A stretch of 64,000 nt of DNA, from assembly GCA_028023455.1 (NCBI GenBank), contig JAQFVV010012420.1, forward strand, positions 1,058,001 through 1,122,000, written 5' to 3'. A program made the position numbers and the translations under genes. The DNA is from Epiperipatus broadwayi (Eukaryota > Onychophora > Udeonychophora > Euonychophora > Peripatidae). Of the stretch, positions 45,366 to 57,967 are shown piece after piece (the stretch's first letter is position 1; each line of letters starts with the position of its first letter). The notes beneath the pieces are model-generated. The model worked only from the letters and a program-made list of their open reading frames with translations. It ran no database searches and was not told the DNA's origin.

Positions 45366-46232
45366 AAACACTAAACATCACATGATCACCATTTCTTATG
45401 TTTCCACATGCTGTTTGCACAGAGGCTAAACTCTCCATACAGTAGCACCATCAATCCAAGCCAGAGTAATCAATAGATGCAAGGATGTTTTTGCTTAAAA
45501 TATATAGTGCCAACTCATCCAATATCCCCAGACTAGTTTCTAGCTTATTGCTTTCATCAATGAGGAACCTTTGATCTGAGAGCACTGTACCTAGATCTTA
45601 GGATCTAATGCAACCCCCCAGCAGCCACCTTTTACCTTATTATCTAACTATAAAGTTTTGAGTGCAAAATGAAAACACAATAATATTTCCAATTCAAGCT
45701 CATTAGCTTATATAGTTGTATAGATCTGAATTCAGTTCAGCATCCATACTTTTTGGTGTCTTTAATAACCACAGTCACTATAATCCTATTGGGCAGGATT
45801 GGTTTTAAACCACTAAACGTCACATGATCATCATTTTTTATGCGTACACAGGCTGTTTACACAGAGGCTAAACTCTCCTTACCGTAGTCCCACCAATGAA
45901 AGCCATAGTAATCAATGGATGCAAGATCTATACAACTATACAAGCTAATGAGCTTGAATTGAAAACATTATTGTGTTTTCATTTTGTACTCATAGCTTTA
46001 TAGTTAGCCAATAAGGTAAATGAGGCTGCTGGAGGGTTGCATTAAATCCTAAGATCTAGATGCAGTGCTCTCAAATCCAAGGCTCCTCACTGGTGAAAAC
46101 CACAAGCTAGAAACTAGTCTGGGGATATTAGATGAGTAGGTACTAGATAGGGATTTTATGCAAAAACCTTCTTGCACTCATTGATTATTCTGGCTTGCAC
46201 AGGTGGCGCTATTGTATGGAGAGTTTACTGTG
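45366..46232. mobile_element. Family A hammerhead repeats, cluster A5
   Basis: A nearly full minus-oriented unit (45366-45835) runs from CATCACATGATCACCATT to TAAACCACTAAACGTCACAT. A second unit start (45820-45925) follows, and then a plus-oriented half unit (45925-46232) ending TATGGAGAGTTT. The first unit shows the whole family layout of about 465 bp and contains the plus-strand words CAGACTAGTTTCTAGC and CAGCAGCCACC. Hammerhead at 45531-45560 (minus): C3 changed to T. Plus-strand core near 46088: CTGGTGA. Both are probably inactive. Confidence 0.75.
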
Positions 46233-46929
46233 TACTATTTATTTGCCTTGTATTATTATTAATATTATTTTTAATTCACTCATTATAATATTAAAAAAAA
46301 AAAAACATTATATGTATAGTAGTAGCAAGTTTGCTCTCCTCATGCGTTATTAATTTGTAATTAATTATATTTATAAAATATAGTCTTATTTATTAGTAGA
46401 AATAAAAAATACATTCTGAATAAGAAATTATATGTTAAATTACCTGCGTTAAGGCAAATGAGTTAACTAGACAAAAATATATTACGATCAAATATTAATA
46501 ATGCCACTATTCTAGTTTCTCAATTTTACTTTGAATAAATTAAATTTATTCAAAATACAATATTAAGGATTTAACTTTTAGCTCCATTGGATTTGATTTA
46601 ATCGTCTTACACTAGAGAGCAGCACTTAAAGGCTTATCTTTTTTTTTTTGTTTATTGCATTTAATCAATACTACTTCTAAAAAAAAAAAAAGAAGTAAAA
46701 GTCTCCTATAACATACACTCGCAAAGGCTGACATTTGCACACATCTACGCAACTATGAATGTATGTGTGAATTTATATTTCATTGCTAAGAATATACAAG
46801 CAGTATATTCTGTTATACATATATGAGATCTTTAGTAAATATCGTTAATAGGTGCTACTTATTTTATTAAATGAAATAATATCTCTGAATAAAAATTCAA
46901 AGAGATATTTATATTCGATGTTTCAATTT
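46233..46929. other. AT-rich non-coding stretch
   Basis: Homopolymer runs near 46296, 46640 and 46680. No gene is recognised. Confidence 0.5.
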
Positions 46930-47060
46930 AAAAATAGGTCACAGGCTTTACTGCTCGGATATTCATAAGAAGTTCGAGCACCGGAAGTGACAGCGATCCA
47001 TACACACTAAGCTTCAGTCTGCCATTCTTACACTGCTCCAAATGATGCAGCTTAGGCTAC
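46930..47060 (-). promoter_or_regulatory. GC-richer island with ETS-like site; possible promoter or first exon
   Basis: This 130-bp patch is clearly less AT-rich than its flanks and has several CpGs. It contains ACCGGAAGTGAC (46980-46991), a strong match to the ETS/GABP core CCGGAAGTG often found in animal promoters. On the minus strand a possible donor GTAAAG follows CCGAGCA. It could be the first exon/promoter of a minus-strand gene, conceivably the receptor at 28 kb, but no transcript evidence exists in sequence alone. Confidence 0.3.
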
Positions 47061-48239
47061 AGTTTATTTAATATATATGACTCCTTTTAAACTCTTATTT
47101 ATTTGAATTATTAATTTTTGATTATATAGGAAAAGGGATAAAAAAAAAATGCGTATTTATGCTTAATAATATTCTCGTTAAAAAGGGAACTTATAATAAT
47201 AAAAAAATATTGCTATTTATAAATATTTTAATTTAATGTAATTATTAAATCATAATATTTGAAATACAGGCATTATTCATATATTTATTGAATCATAATA
47301 ACTCTTGAATATACTTTTTGAAGATTAAGAATCCAGCAATTCTCTTTAAGAGTAGAAGAGAGTTACTAGTTGGTGATGGTTTTTCATTCTTACTGTTCAA
47401 CAAAGCATAAGTAGATACGCATTTGCTTATGCTATAAATTTTTTTCCAAGATATGTCGAAAAATTTTCATTATATCAAAATTCTTGTATAACTTAGAATT
47501 CAAACTCCGGGTCTTGCCGAGAAGTCACTTTTACAAATATTTCTAGATGCAGCAAATGTAGAAAAAAATGAGCTTAGGTAATGCAAAATCATTTAGCTAT
47601 AAAATGAATACATATGGATAAAACTTTTAAGTTTTTGAAGTTTGATTCAGTCTCGTTTTTCCCCCCATATTTGAAATTGGCATTCAAACCTTTTTCATGA
47701 ACAAACCCTACCCCAATGCTAACTATAAGCCAGATACAAGTGCAGGGTTATGAATAGGATAGCATTTAATATGAATTGAATTGACATAACTATCTAGTAT
47801 TTATTGACTGCTCAAAAATTATAATAGATATTAGTACTGAAATAAAATAAACTGAATTTTCTATGGGGGGGGGGAGTTAAAAATATATTTAATAGTTGCA
47901 TTTATGGAAAAAAAGTAAAGTGAAAATAATGCCATATGTATAAAAAGGATATATTAACTTTTAAACATAAATATTAATTTAAATCTCTATTTGGATTAAT
48001 CTCTAATCTTATAAATAATTGATCTATAAACCCAATTATCATAATTAATGTTATTCAGGAGTTATACAAGCTTGTAGATTAAGTCAACAAAATCTATTAT
48101 TGAAAATTATGAAAAGATATATTTTAATTAAGGCAAAGAAATTAAGAAATATATATTGAAAAGAAATAGAAGAAAAAAAATTGAATGATAATGCTAAAAA
48201 ATCATCATCATAACTTTCAACCATTATTAATCACTGCAG
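47061..48239. other. AT-rich non-coding stretch
   Basis: G9 homopolymer at 47866-47874. No gene is recognised. Confidence 0.5.
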
Positions 48240-51200
48240 GATGGTCTTTTCAATGTTAATGAAGCTTTTTTTATTCATAGTTTTTCTTCTTAATATCACA
48301 CCAACAAACTATTTTCATCCATTTGGTTCTTTATAAGACTTAAAATCTCTTGGTTTAGTAGTTTAAGATTTCAACAGTTCATGTATTGTCATCTCTTCTA
48401 GAAATAGGTCCACCTCAGATTCATTTGTCTTCATTCTTTCAATCATGTCTATGATACCTGTTTGTTTTCTTGTCCAACTATTTTGATTTCGATCCCTTCT
48501 TGTTACTTCTAAGCTACATATCTCCATACTTCATTGAGTAGTCTGTAGTCTCTGTATGGCTCTTCTATCAAGTGTCCAAGTTTCAGATCCATAAGTAAGA
48601 ACAGGTAAAACACATTTATTAAAAATCTTTTTAAATGCATAAGCATATTTCCTTTTATTATTAAGTTACTTCTAACAAAAGCATTCCATTTAAGTTTAAT
48701 TATCTAATTAATTTCATTATATTTCCATCTATATTAATAATCTTACAAAGGTCTTTGTAGTTATTAACTTACTTCTAATTCATATTTATCAAACTTTATT
48801 TTCTTCAACTGAGAAAAACCATTGAACATTATTTTAATTTTTTTAATATTTATTTTTGTCTTAGTTTTGTATTTTCAATATTTCCTGTAGTTTTAAAGCA
48901 TTATTTGCAAAAATAACCATATTACTTTCAAAATATATACTCTCACCCAAAAAAAGATTCCAATGTAAAGTCAGTATTTCTTGAGCACTACATGAATTCT
49001 GGCCATGATTTCAATCCACGGAACATCAAAATAGTTTCTGCTGAGCGCAATGAAAAGAAAAGTTTAAAGAAGCCTGGTTTATCACAATAACACCCATGCA
49101 ATAAACAAAAAAGACTCCTGCATAGCCTTGTCCCAGAAGTGGATATGTAAATTATGTATTTACATATCAGCCAGTAAATCACGTATTTACATATTAATCA
49201 ACAAATATCAAGATCATGTTTTCTCTAATATTAACACCAGTTGGACTGACAAGCTAAAGTGTAATGATTGCGATCAATTCCGGGTCGAAAGCAATGCTCA
49301 GTAAATTATTTCTTTAATTATCTAACAGAATATAATCTTTTCTTGTATTAGCATATTAACATAATTCATAGAATTACATATTTAAAGAAAAAAATGGAAA
49401 ATTTATAGTTATAGATGACTTAAATAATTTCCATTTACTTCCAGTCCCTTAACTTCCCAATGTAACCTATAAAATGCTTCTTGTAAACTGAAAAAAGTGT
49501 TGAAAATATAGATCAACCCTCACACACACTTTTGTCAATATTAATTCTTCTTTGTATCATCATATAAGCTATTCACTGCTCATGCATTTTTGTAAATATT
49601 CTTCAGAATACGACATTATTCTGGGTCTATATCTTTATATAACCAAAGCTATAGCTACTGTGGGAATACTTACAGAATCAAAGGCCTTTTCATAACCTAT
49701 AAATCCAAAACATGATAATTCATATTCAGTAGTCATTTCCATAATTTCTTTCAATACTTGGATGTGATCTACTGTGTTAAAACCACTTTTAAATTGAGCT
49801 TGTTATTTTGGTTGGTTTGATTTGTGTGCAAGTTGTAATTAACTTGGTAAAATTTTGTATAAAATCGATAGATCACTGGTACATCTGTAATTTCTACTAT
49901 CTTCTTGATCACCTTTCTTAAATTTCAGTATTATTACTGCATTATTTCAACCATAATACATCTTTATAACATAGACTTTTGGTATAGTTTTACTAAAATA
50001 ATTTTCTATTTCTTCAACTGCTTCTTATAAGATATGCATAATAATTTTATTATTTTTGGAAGTCTTTTTCTTTTTCAAAGATTTAATTGCACTTTTATTT
50101 AAAATGGTTTGCAATTTAGAGGTTGTGGTAATTATAATGGTTAATTTGTTTTCTTGTCCTTCATTATTATATAATTCTTTGTAGAACTCTTCTAAGCATT
50201 TCATGAAGCCATTTCTCATTTTAAATAATGTCCTTTTTTCTTTTTATTACAGAAATAATTATTCTACTAATATCAAGATATGTTTTTATACTTTTTCCCT
50301 CGCCAATTCACATTTATATATTAATTCTTTGTAACAATTTCAGATATTCAATTTTTAATGGATCACTTTTAAATATTATCATATTAATTTTTTTCTTCAC
50401 ATATTTTCTTATCTCAGTTGAGGATTTATTGGTGAATTGCTACTTTTTTGTACCAGATATCTTATTATTGATCTCATTTAAGTTTGAATCATCTTCAAAG
50501 TCTGTTAATGTTTTAAAATGATTAGCAAATTTTATATTGCAATTCATGAAAGTATTTCTAAAGTTAGCATATCAATTGTTAACAGTTTTTTAATAATTTT
50601 GTCTAATTTTGCACTAACACCTATCTAGCATATCACTAATCAATGATCACTTCTTATGCTGAATCTATTAAGAATATTGTAATCTTGAAATACATATTTC
50701 CTGTTAGTCAAAATGTAACACAATTCTACTGTACCTTTATTTATAATTTCTGCAAATTTCATGAGCCTATACCATCTTGCATTTCTATCCCCATAGCCTA
50801 ATTTACTCAGTTTGCAAATATAGCATTAAAGTCTCCCATGACAATTTTAAAATATTGTTTGGTATTATCAAAAGCATTTCATACATTTATATAAAAATAC
50901 TTTACTTCTTCATCACAATGAGAACTTGTTGGGGCATAACCCTGAATTATCTGCATTTGCTAACTGCCATTAAGTTGAATAATCTTATCATTCTGTCTAA
51001 TATACTATCAATTTCTACAATATTGTTCTTTCACCTTTTTTATTTTTGATAAATTCCAATCCATTTCCAATCTTTGTGCATTTATAATAAAATGTTCTCT
51101 TTTTAAATCAATTGTCTTCATTTTTTCTTCTAACTTTATAAAGTCCAACAATTAACATTACATGGTTCTTGTTTCCATTCATGTACTTCACATGATTTCC

Positions 51201-51340
51201 AATTATAGATGGTTAAATAAAAGATCATTATCAAATGGTAGCTTGAGTCTGCAATCAGATAATTCTTTAGCATTCTCCTATCTTCGGTTGCCAATTACTG
51301 TTATGGCTGATGATTTTACAACTTCCCGGGAATAATAATA
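48240..51340 (-). pseudogene. RTE-like LINE relic, near full length (EN-RT)
   Basis: The minus strand, from high to low coordinates: endonuclease words near 50830-50950 (YAPTSSHCDEEVKYFYINV, then a W-E-T-L-M-L remnant where G-D-F-N is expected). RT begins near 50219 (CLEEFYKELYNNEGQ). Near 49700-49930 lie KKGDQEDSRNYR, AQFKSGFNTVDHIQVLKEI and FGFIGYEKAFDSV, the RT fingers and motif A. C-terminal words near 48400-48600 are LTYGSETWTLDRRAIQRLQT and WTRKQTGIIDMIERM. All parts are broken by stops and indels. The plus-strand frames at 50228-51049 are shadows. Confidence 0.75.
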
Positions 51341-51723
51341 ATTTAGTTTTGTCCGTTATGACTTTAAATATTTAATTAAAAAATCATTCACAGACACATT
51401 CATTCTGCTTCCAAGAAAATTCAAGAATACTCAGTTGAGAAATGTCTGGGAATTGAGAAAAAATATTATGATTTCTACTTTTAAATTAAGAGATAAAAAG
51501 GTAATAAATTCACCATACTATCTATTGCATGTTTGCAAACAGTCCATCCATGTTTGTTTTCTATGTGAAAAATCATATAGTAAAGTAATTGCAATGACAA
51601 GAATGTATCGAGAGGGCCTTAGAAATTTCCCTACTTGAATCTTTTAAGGTCTCAAACAGTAATCAAAGGGTCCCCTATAAGTTAACAGCAAAATGCTTTA
51701 ATCAGCCAATGTGAAAAAATGAT

Positions 51724-52185
51724 TATAAATATTTGAAAAATGTCTTATTGGTGGAATGTATGGTTGTGAGACATGGATATTGAGTAATAGAATTAAGAAC
51801 TGTTTGGAAGCTTTTGAGATGTGGACATGGAGAAAAATGGAAAACATCAGTTGGATGAGTAGGGTAACAAATGAAGAAGTTTTGAAAAGAGTTAATGAGG
51901 AAAGAAGATTGATTGAAAATATCAGAGAGAGAAAGAGAAACTGGATTGGACATATATTTATAGTTTAGTGAAAGATGTTTTGGAGGGAATGGTGAGTGGA
52001 ATTAAAAAGAGGGGACGGAAGAGATTGACATTATTGGATGATATAAGAGATGGAAAGGCTTATGTGGAATTGAGGAGATGGGCAAGGAAGAGAATGGAAT
52101 GGAAAAATAGATGAACTGATGTAGTGACTACTCTTTGGACCTGTCTACTGGACAGATTACTATTGATTGATTGATTGATATATTT
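51724..52185 (+). pseudogene. LINE relic, RT C-terminal fragment with ATTG-repeat tail
   Basis: YGCETWILSNRIKNCLEAFE, then MSRVTNEEVLKRVNEERRLI and RKRNWIGHIF are the conserved post-RT region of invertebrate LINEs related to those above. After one frameshift near 51965 the continuation includes KRGRKRLTLLDDIRDGKAY and VELRRWARKRMEWKNR. The element ends in an ATTG tandem (52161-52179), and a short microsatellite tail is typical of RTE-like 3' ends. It is the best-preserved LINE fragment here, 5'-truncated. Confidence 0.82.
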
Positions 52186-52622
52186 GTAAGCACTGGAACA
52201 AACAATTCCTAATGTCAAATTTGCTAATCCCTACCAAACTGCACAGCAACGATGAGGTCTAACAAGTGATATTATTCAGACTGAACCTCAAATCAGAAAT
52301 AGATGTAAATATAGACAAATATTAAACTTCACACACTAGAAAATAATTTTTTAAAAATTTTTAAACAATTGTGAATTAATAATTTATAGTTGAATATGTA
52401 ACAACTAATCATTATAGCATTTCAAACTATATCTGAAATGGCCAACTTTTAGCCTCATATTTTATGTCTTGTGAAGATCATTTTCACACCAATCAAATCA
52501 ATTTCTTATGTTAAGAAAAACAACTTTCTTTCACTTGACTAATTACCCTAATAAATCTTATAAGCAAACTCAAAAATTATAATACACATCATTTTGTACT
52601 CAATTACAAAAAGTTACAGTGG
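52186..52622. other. AT-rich non-coding stretch
   Basis: No feature is recognised. Confidence 0.5.
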
Positions 52623-53462
52623 GAAAAAAAAATCACAAGACCACCATTCTTTATGCTTACACAAGCTGTTTACACAAAAGCAAACTCTCCATACAGCAGT
52701 GCCACACAGTGCAAGTCAGTAATCAATGGATGCAGAAAGGTTTATGCATAAAATCTTTATTTAGTGCTTTATAGTTAGCTAATAAGGTAAAAGGAGCCTG
52801 CTGGAGAGTTGCATTGGATCCTAAGATATGGGTGCAGTGCTCTCAGATCCAAGGCTCTTCATATGATGAAAGCCACAGGCTAGAAACTAGTCTGGAGATG
52901 TTGGCTAAGTAGGCACTAGATAGATATTTTACACACAAACTTTCCTGCATCCATTGATGACTCTAGTTTGCACTGACTGGCACCACCATATGGAGGGTTT
53001 TGCCTCTATCTAAATGGCTTGGGTAAGCATAAAGCACGGTGATTGTGTCATGTTTAGTGGTTTAATACCAATCCTGCCCAATAGGATTATAGTGACAGTG
53101 GTTATTAAAGAATCAGACACCAGGAAATATGGATGCTGAACTGAGTTCAGGTCTATATAACTATATAAGTTAATGAGCTTGAATTGAAAACATTATTGTG
53201 TTTTCATTTTGGACTCAAAGCTTTATAGTTAGCTAATAAAGTAAAAGATGGCTGCTGGAGGGTTGCATTAGATTCTAATACCTAGGTGCAGTGCTCTCAG
53301 ATATAAGGCTCCTCAATGATGAAAGCCATAAGCTACAAACTAGTCTGGAGATATTGGATGAGTAGGCACTAGATAGGAATTATGCACAAACCTTTCTGCA
53401 ACAATGGCTTGCACACTGAGTGGTGCTACCATGTGGAGAGCTTTGCCTCTTTGTAGGAAAAA
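52623..53462. mobile_element. Family A hammerhead repeats, cluster A6
   Basis: A short minus-oriented end (52625-52760) joins directly to a plus-oriented half unit (52765-53075). A nearly complete plus-oriented unit (53075-53460) follows. The joint near 52763 skips the central part of the first unit. Plus-strand hammerhead regions near 52860-52900 and 53314-53345 keep GAAAC/CAAAC and TAGTC but have lost the first C of CTGATGA (ATGATGA). Both are probably inactive. Confidence 0.75.
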
Positions 53463-53919
53463 AAAATCGTAAAAATTTTTTAATTTTGTATTTGCTAAAG
53501 ATAGTTAGTTGCCATGAATGTGTGTCAATCAACATAATTATAAGAATCAAAGTACTTTTTTTCTGAAAGAAAGTGAGGCAATTACTGATTTTTTTTATGG
53601 AACTTTCATTCTCATCTAATGATGGTAAACAAGTTGTAAAACTAACAATAAAAGAAAACTAAAATTTCTTTTAATGTGTTGTTAGCTAGAGATGAAAAAT
53701 CTAGATTTCTCTTAGTCAGATAAATGGCCATATATATATTAACTGTAAAAAAAACCCATATGATTCTAACAGAACTTCATTAGTGTTGAAGTTCATGGTT
53801 ACCATTACCATTATTCAAAATATATATTTATTTTTATAAGCAATCTTAAAGTTTAATTTTAAACGAAACAAATGTCATAATCAAAATGCAAGTCTAGGAG
53901 AGACATTTATTTTTATTAC
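53463..53919. other. AT-rich non-coding stretch
   Basis: No feature is recognised. Confidence 0.5.
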
Positions 53920-54097
53920 TATTAATTAGTTTAAAACAGACAAAACTCTCTATATGTATTGCCACTCAGTGCAAAACAGAGTAATCAATAGATGCCAGAA
54001 GGCTTGTACATAAAATCCCCATGTAGTGCCTACTCATCCAATAAGTTATCAAGTAAGCATAAGAAATGGTGATCATGTGATGTTTTATTAATTAGTT
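53920..54097 (-). mobile_element. Family A repeat, locus A7, short copy with 12-bp TSD
   Basis: The insert (53932-54085) starts TAAAACAGACAAAACTCTC and ends GATCATGTGATGTTT. TATTAATTAGTT is duplicated exactly (53920-53931 and 54086-54097). The copy is deleted between TACTCATCCAATA and GTTATCAAGTAAGCAT, removing the hammerhead. It fixes both ends of the family A unit. Confidence 0.8.
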
Positions 54098-55254
54098 ACT
54101 TGTTTTTACGGCCAGTTTTGATTTTTTTTTAGAATTTTTAGAACAACCCCCCCCCCCCAATGTTCATTTATTCTGAACTTAGTACTACGAATAAAATATA
54201 TACAGTATCTCTAATTTTATTATAGCATTTTTTAAAGATTTATATTCAAAATAATGATACATTTTTCAAATTGTTAATCTGCAATGCATTCGTTAAATAT
54301 AAATTAACAAGAAACAAAAAAGAGAAGAAATTAATATATATAAAAAGTAATTAAAAATTACCCAGAAATACGTATATAAAATTCTAATAAACAACTGTAC
54401 ATTTTCTGACTAATTAGAATGTGCGCGCCATCTATCGGATTTTTACGTAATAAAATTTAAATCTTTCATAGCCACCATATGGATTTTCATCAATTTAATT
54501 TTACGTCATTAATTTAAAACAAGCAGTACAATAAAAATCGTTAAAAAAATTGTGAGAAAATTTATTCAATGCTCTCTTTTGTTCTTGGACTGACCAGAGA
54601 AGTCATTACAGAGAGTGATTGCATTGATGAATGTGATAATGTGTGTTTCTATTCATATAAAAAATTCGTAAAACATTTTTATAAAAACAAAACATACCAA
54701 GTCATTTATCTTTTATTGCTTTCACTTTTTTAAGATTGAATGAAACACAATAATTGACATACTTTTCATGTGATAGTTGATGTCCAATCTCATTTTTATA
54801 TCTGTATCTAACCACATCATTTTTATATCTGTATCTCTAACCACACCATCTGCTAATGAGCTGTTCATAATATATAGTGATAGCTAGCAACACAGGCTGA
54901 AATATCGATGTTACAGATGTACGCAATCACAAGCAAAGAAAAAAACCCGATTCGGCAAATCAATTTTGATACCTGAAGCAAATCTTAAAAACTATGCTTT
55001 TTAAAATTATTTAAAAGAGCTTCATGATATAAAGGTTGTGAATCATCTATGATACCTATGACCTTGAATTCAAATTCAGGCTAGATAAAATTCTTTTCAG
55101 GAAGATTAGGGATTTTCTCTCCGGTAACTGATCCATAACTGACCTAGCTAATTATCAATGTAGATATTAGCAACCCTGGTAAATACAGAATTTTTTTTTC
55201 CCATTGTTTTCCCATGAACTATTGGAGAAGTAGTCCTAGTTGTTACAAAAAACT
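54098..55254. other. AT-rich non-coding stretch with a CTCF-like word and C-run
   Basis: C10 run near 54149. GCGCCATCTA at 54425-54434 matches the reverse complement of the insect CTCF core (AGATGGCGC). A decayed tRNA-like word pair near 55050-55085 (GAATTCAAATTC) is weak. No gene is recognised. Confidence 0.4.
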
Positions 55255-55895
55255 TTTAATCACTTAGTAATACTACTCAGTGCAAGTTAGAATAATCAAC
55301 AGATGCAAGAAGATATGTGTATAAAATCCATATGTAGTGCCTACTCAACCAATATCCCCTGACCAATTTCAAGCTAGTAGCTTTCATCAGTGAGGAGCCT
55401 TGGATATGAGGCCACTGCACTTACATCTTAGGATCTAATGAAACCATCCAACAGCCACCTTTTACCTTTTAAGTTAACTACAAAACTTTGAATCCAAAAT
55501 GAAAATACAATTATGTTTTCAATTCAAACTCATTTGCTTGTATAGTCATATAGATCTGAACTCAGTTCAGCAACTATACATTTTGATGTCTTTGGTTTAA
55601 TAACCATGGTCCCCATAATCTGCTAGGAGGTTATATTAGATTCCAAGATCTAGGTGCAGTGCTCTCAGATCCAAGGCTCTTCACTAATAAAAGCATCAAG
55701 CTAGAAATAAGTCTGGGGATATTAGATGAGTAGGCACTATATAGGGATTTTATGCACAAACCTTCTTACATCCATTTATTATTCTGATTTGCACTGAGTG
55801 GCGCTACTGTATGGAGAGTTTTGCCTGTTTGTTAATAGCTTGTGTAAGCATAAAAAATGGTAATCATTGTGATGTTTAGTTATTTAAAATAGCCT
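55255..55895. mobile_element. Family A hammerhead repeats, locus A8, head-to-head
   Basis: A minus-oriented unit (55255-55622), joined at CCCCATAATC/TGCTAGGAGG to a plus-oriented half unit (55623-55895), ends TGGTAATCATTGTGATGTTT. The left unit keeps the CTCCA- and CAGCCACC-type blocks. The left hammerhead core is intact; the right one (ACTAATA, GAAAT) is damaged. Confidence 0.75.
55344..55408 (-). ncRNA. Hammerhead motif, family A, locus A8 left
   Basis: The minus strand has CTGATGA (complement of 55384-55390), a four-base-pair stem II AAGC/GCTT with loop TACTA, GAAA, a stem III of A-U plus U-G around a two-base loop, and GTC. Stem I keeps TCCTC with GGGGA and most of the distal helix, but base pair 1.1-2.1 is A-A. 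Stem II has gained a pair compared with locus A1, so pairing is retained despite changed bases. Confidence 0.65.
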
Positions 55896-57108
55896 ACTGA
55901 ATCAAAGTTATGGATGTAATAGAAAAAAATATGTATTCAATAAAAATGAATATTTTAATTTAAAACAATCCACAGGATTTAAAAAATGCAGAAAAATGAA
56001 ATGAAATAAAATATAATAAAAAACAACAACAAAAAAAATCATGACATATTAAATTATTTCTTGGGCATTTGTTATAGCAAGAAGTACAAGTTTTGTATAA
56101 TTTGTTGTATTAGATATGACCTTTTTAATTGAAATTATTGTTAGATCACGTAATTAAGATTGTGATGCTATAGTTCATAGATCTTTTTTTTTTTTAATTC
56201 TCAGACTAGAATAATTGCCCTTACTGCTAACACACTTATAAGTAAGGTTAATTGAATAATTTGAGTGACAACATTATTTGAAAATATGCATTTAAAATTA
56301 TTTTTCTCATACAAACTTCTAGTACAACTGACTTCACTTGGGATCAGTTTACTCTTGTATTCAGCAGGCAGAGAAAAAAATAAAGCCTATGTCTTCCTCT
56401 TTTACTAATAGATCCAGAAAATAAATCAATCAATTTTGATGTCTGAAAATTTTAATCCTCATTATCCACATCTGAAGTCCAAGCTTTGGAATATGATGTG
56501 CTTATTTATGAATTCATTTAATTAATTTTTTTATAACTTTGTAAACTCTTTCACAAACTTTGAATCTGCAGAAAATGTTTAAATATTTTAAATAATATTC
56601 CTCCAATTTCTTGAATTAAGTTATATTTATTTTCTGAATCAATATATAAAAAAAATTATAAATATATAAAATATATATTGATTAAAAACCACAACATTCA
56701 GCACAATGCTAACTCAGGATGTGATTATCATGTTTTACATTGGGCAATTGAGTTCAAGGGTTCAAAATTAAAAAGAAAAATCACATATACACATAATTTG
56801 TAGAAAGATATAAAATGGGCACAATACAAAAATATTTGAAGATGTGTAAATGGAGTTACTTCATCTATTAATTATAGCCATATTGCCATGAAAATTACTA
56901 TTATATATAAAATACTAGAATCTAATATTAATTACCATAATGAACATAATTTTTGCTTCAAGTGGCCAATTAATATTGTAACAGATGTGGATTTTTACAG
57001 AAAGTACCGTGGCTTTTAGCAGTATAAAAAACCTCATTATTTCCAGATTATAAGCAAATAATTAAGTAATTTAATAATTAAATATGTAATTTATTTAATA
57101 GAGAAAAT
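55896..57108. other. AT-rich non-coding stretch
   Basis: No gene or structured repeat is recognised; T-run at 56185. Confidence 0.5.
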
Positions 57109-57300
57109 ATATAGTAGTAATTAAACAGGCAAAACTCTCCATACAGTAGTGCCACCCTGTCCCAACCAGAGTGATTAATGAATGCCAGAAGATTTGTGCA
57201 TAAAATCTCTATCTAGTGCCTACTCATGCAATATCCCCAGACTAGTTTCTGGCTTGTGGCCTTCGTCAGTGAGATGGTGATCATGTGATATAGTAGTAAT
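57109..57300 (-). mobile_element. Family A hammerhead repeat, locus A9, with 13-bp TSD
   Basis: The insert (57122-57287) starts TAAACAGGCAAAACTCTCC and ends GATGGTGATCATGTG. ATATAGTAGTAAT is duplicated exactly (57109-57121 and 57288-57300). The middle of the unit after CGTCAGTGAGATGG is deleted. Variable-length duplications of this size point to target-primed reverse transcription, not cut-and-paste. Confidence 0.82.
57240..57269 (-). ncRNA. Hammerhead core, family A, locus A9 (stem I lost)
   Basis: The minus strand has CTGACGA (position 7 is C, a tolerated position), stem II GGC/GCC with loop CACAA, GAAAC, TA and GTC. It has the GGC/GCC stem II variant, as at locus A1. The 5' strand of stem I is deleted. 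Confidence 0.65.
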
Positions 57301-57967
57301 ATTAAAATTGATGATTTAATAACACATGATTAAATTACAATATCATAAATAATTTGCTATATTATTTTTAAAAGGTCAACAGATTAATAGAATGAATTAA
57401 ATATAATATAGAAATTACTGACTTATATCATCAAGAACAATATAATTAATCTGAACTAAAACAAATAAAAGGAAATACTTTTGCAAAAATATTGACAATA
57501 GTTAAAAAAATATATATAACCTACTTTCTAAAATAAACTACTTAGCCTAGATATATGATTTGTAATCGTTTTCAATGGGAAAATTATTTAACAAATTTAT
57601 GATATAAATATATATCTGTATGATTCATAATTTTCTAAAATAACAGTTATATTGTATCAGTCATGGCCTGTGAAATTTTTAAGTAGGGGTGCTTTATTAA
57701 GGTATCATTACCAACCACACAACCATTTTATTTTTCCATATCAATCATTGTCAAAAGATCTAATGCATTTTTGTTTTTACTAATTTGCTGTTTGACTATA
57801 ATAATTTTTGAAGTAGATTGACCTTTTTATTTCAATTTTTTCATATAATGTCAATTGGGAAAATATAATTTTTTTTATAACAATGCAAATACTTATTATT
57901 ATAAATATTTAAAATAATATTTTTATTACTATTTTATATTTTTCTGCAATAAATATTTATATATAAA
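57301..57967. other. AT-rich non-coding stretch
   Basis: No feature is recognised. Confidence 0.5.

Noticed and set aside
54425-54434. CTCF insulator site
   Set aside because: A ten-base match to a core motif occurs by chance at this scale and there is no supporting context, so it is only noted in passing.
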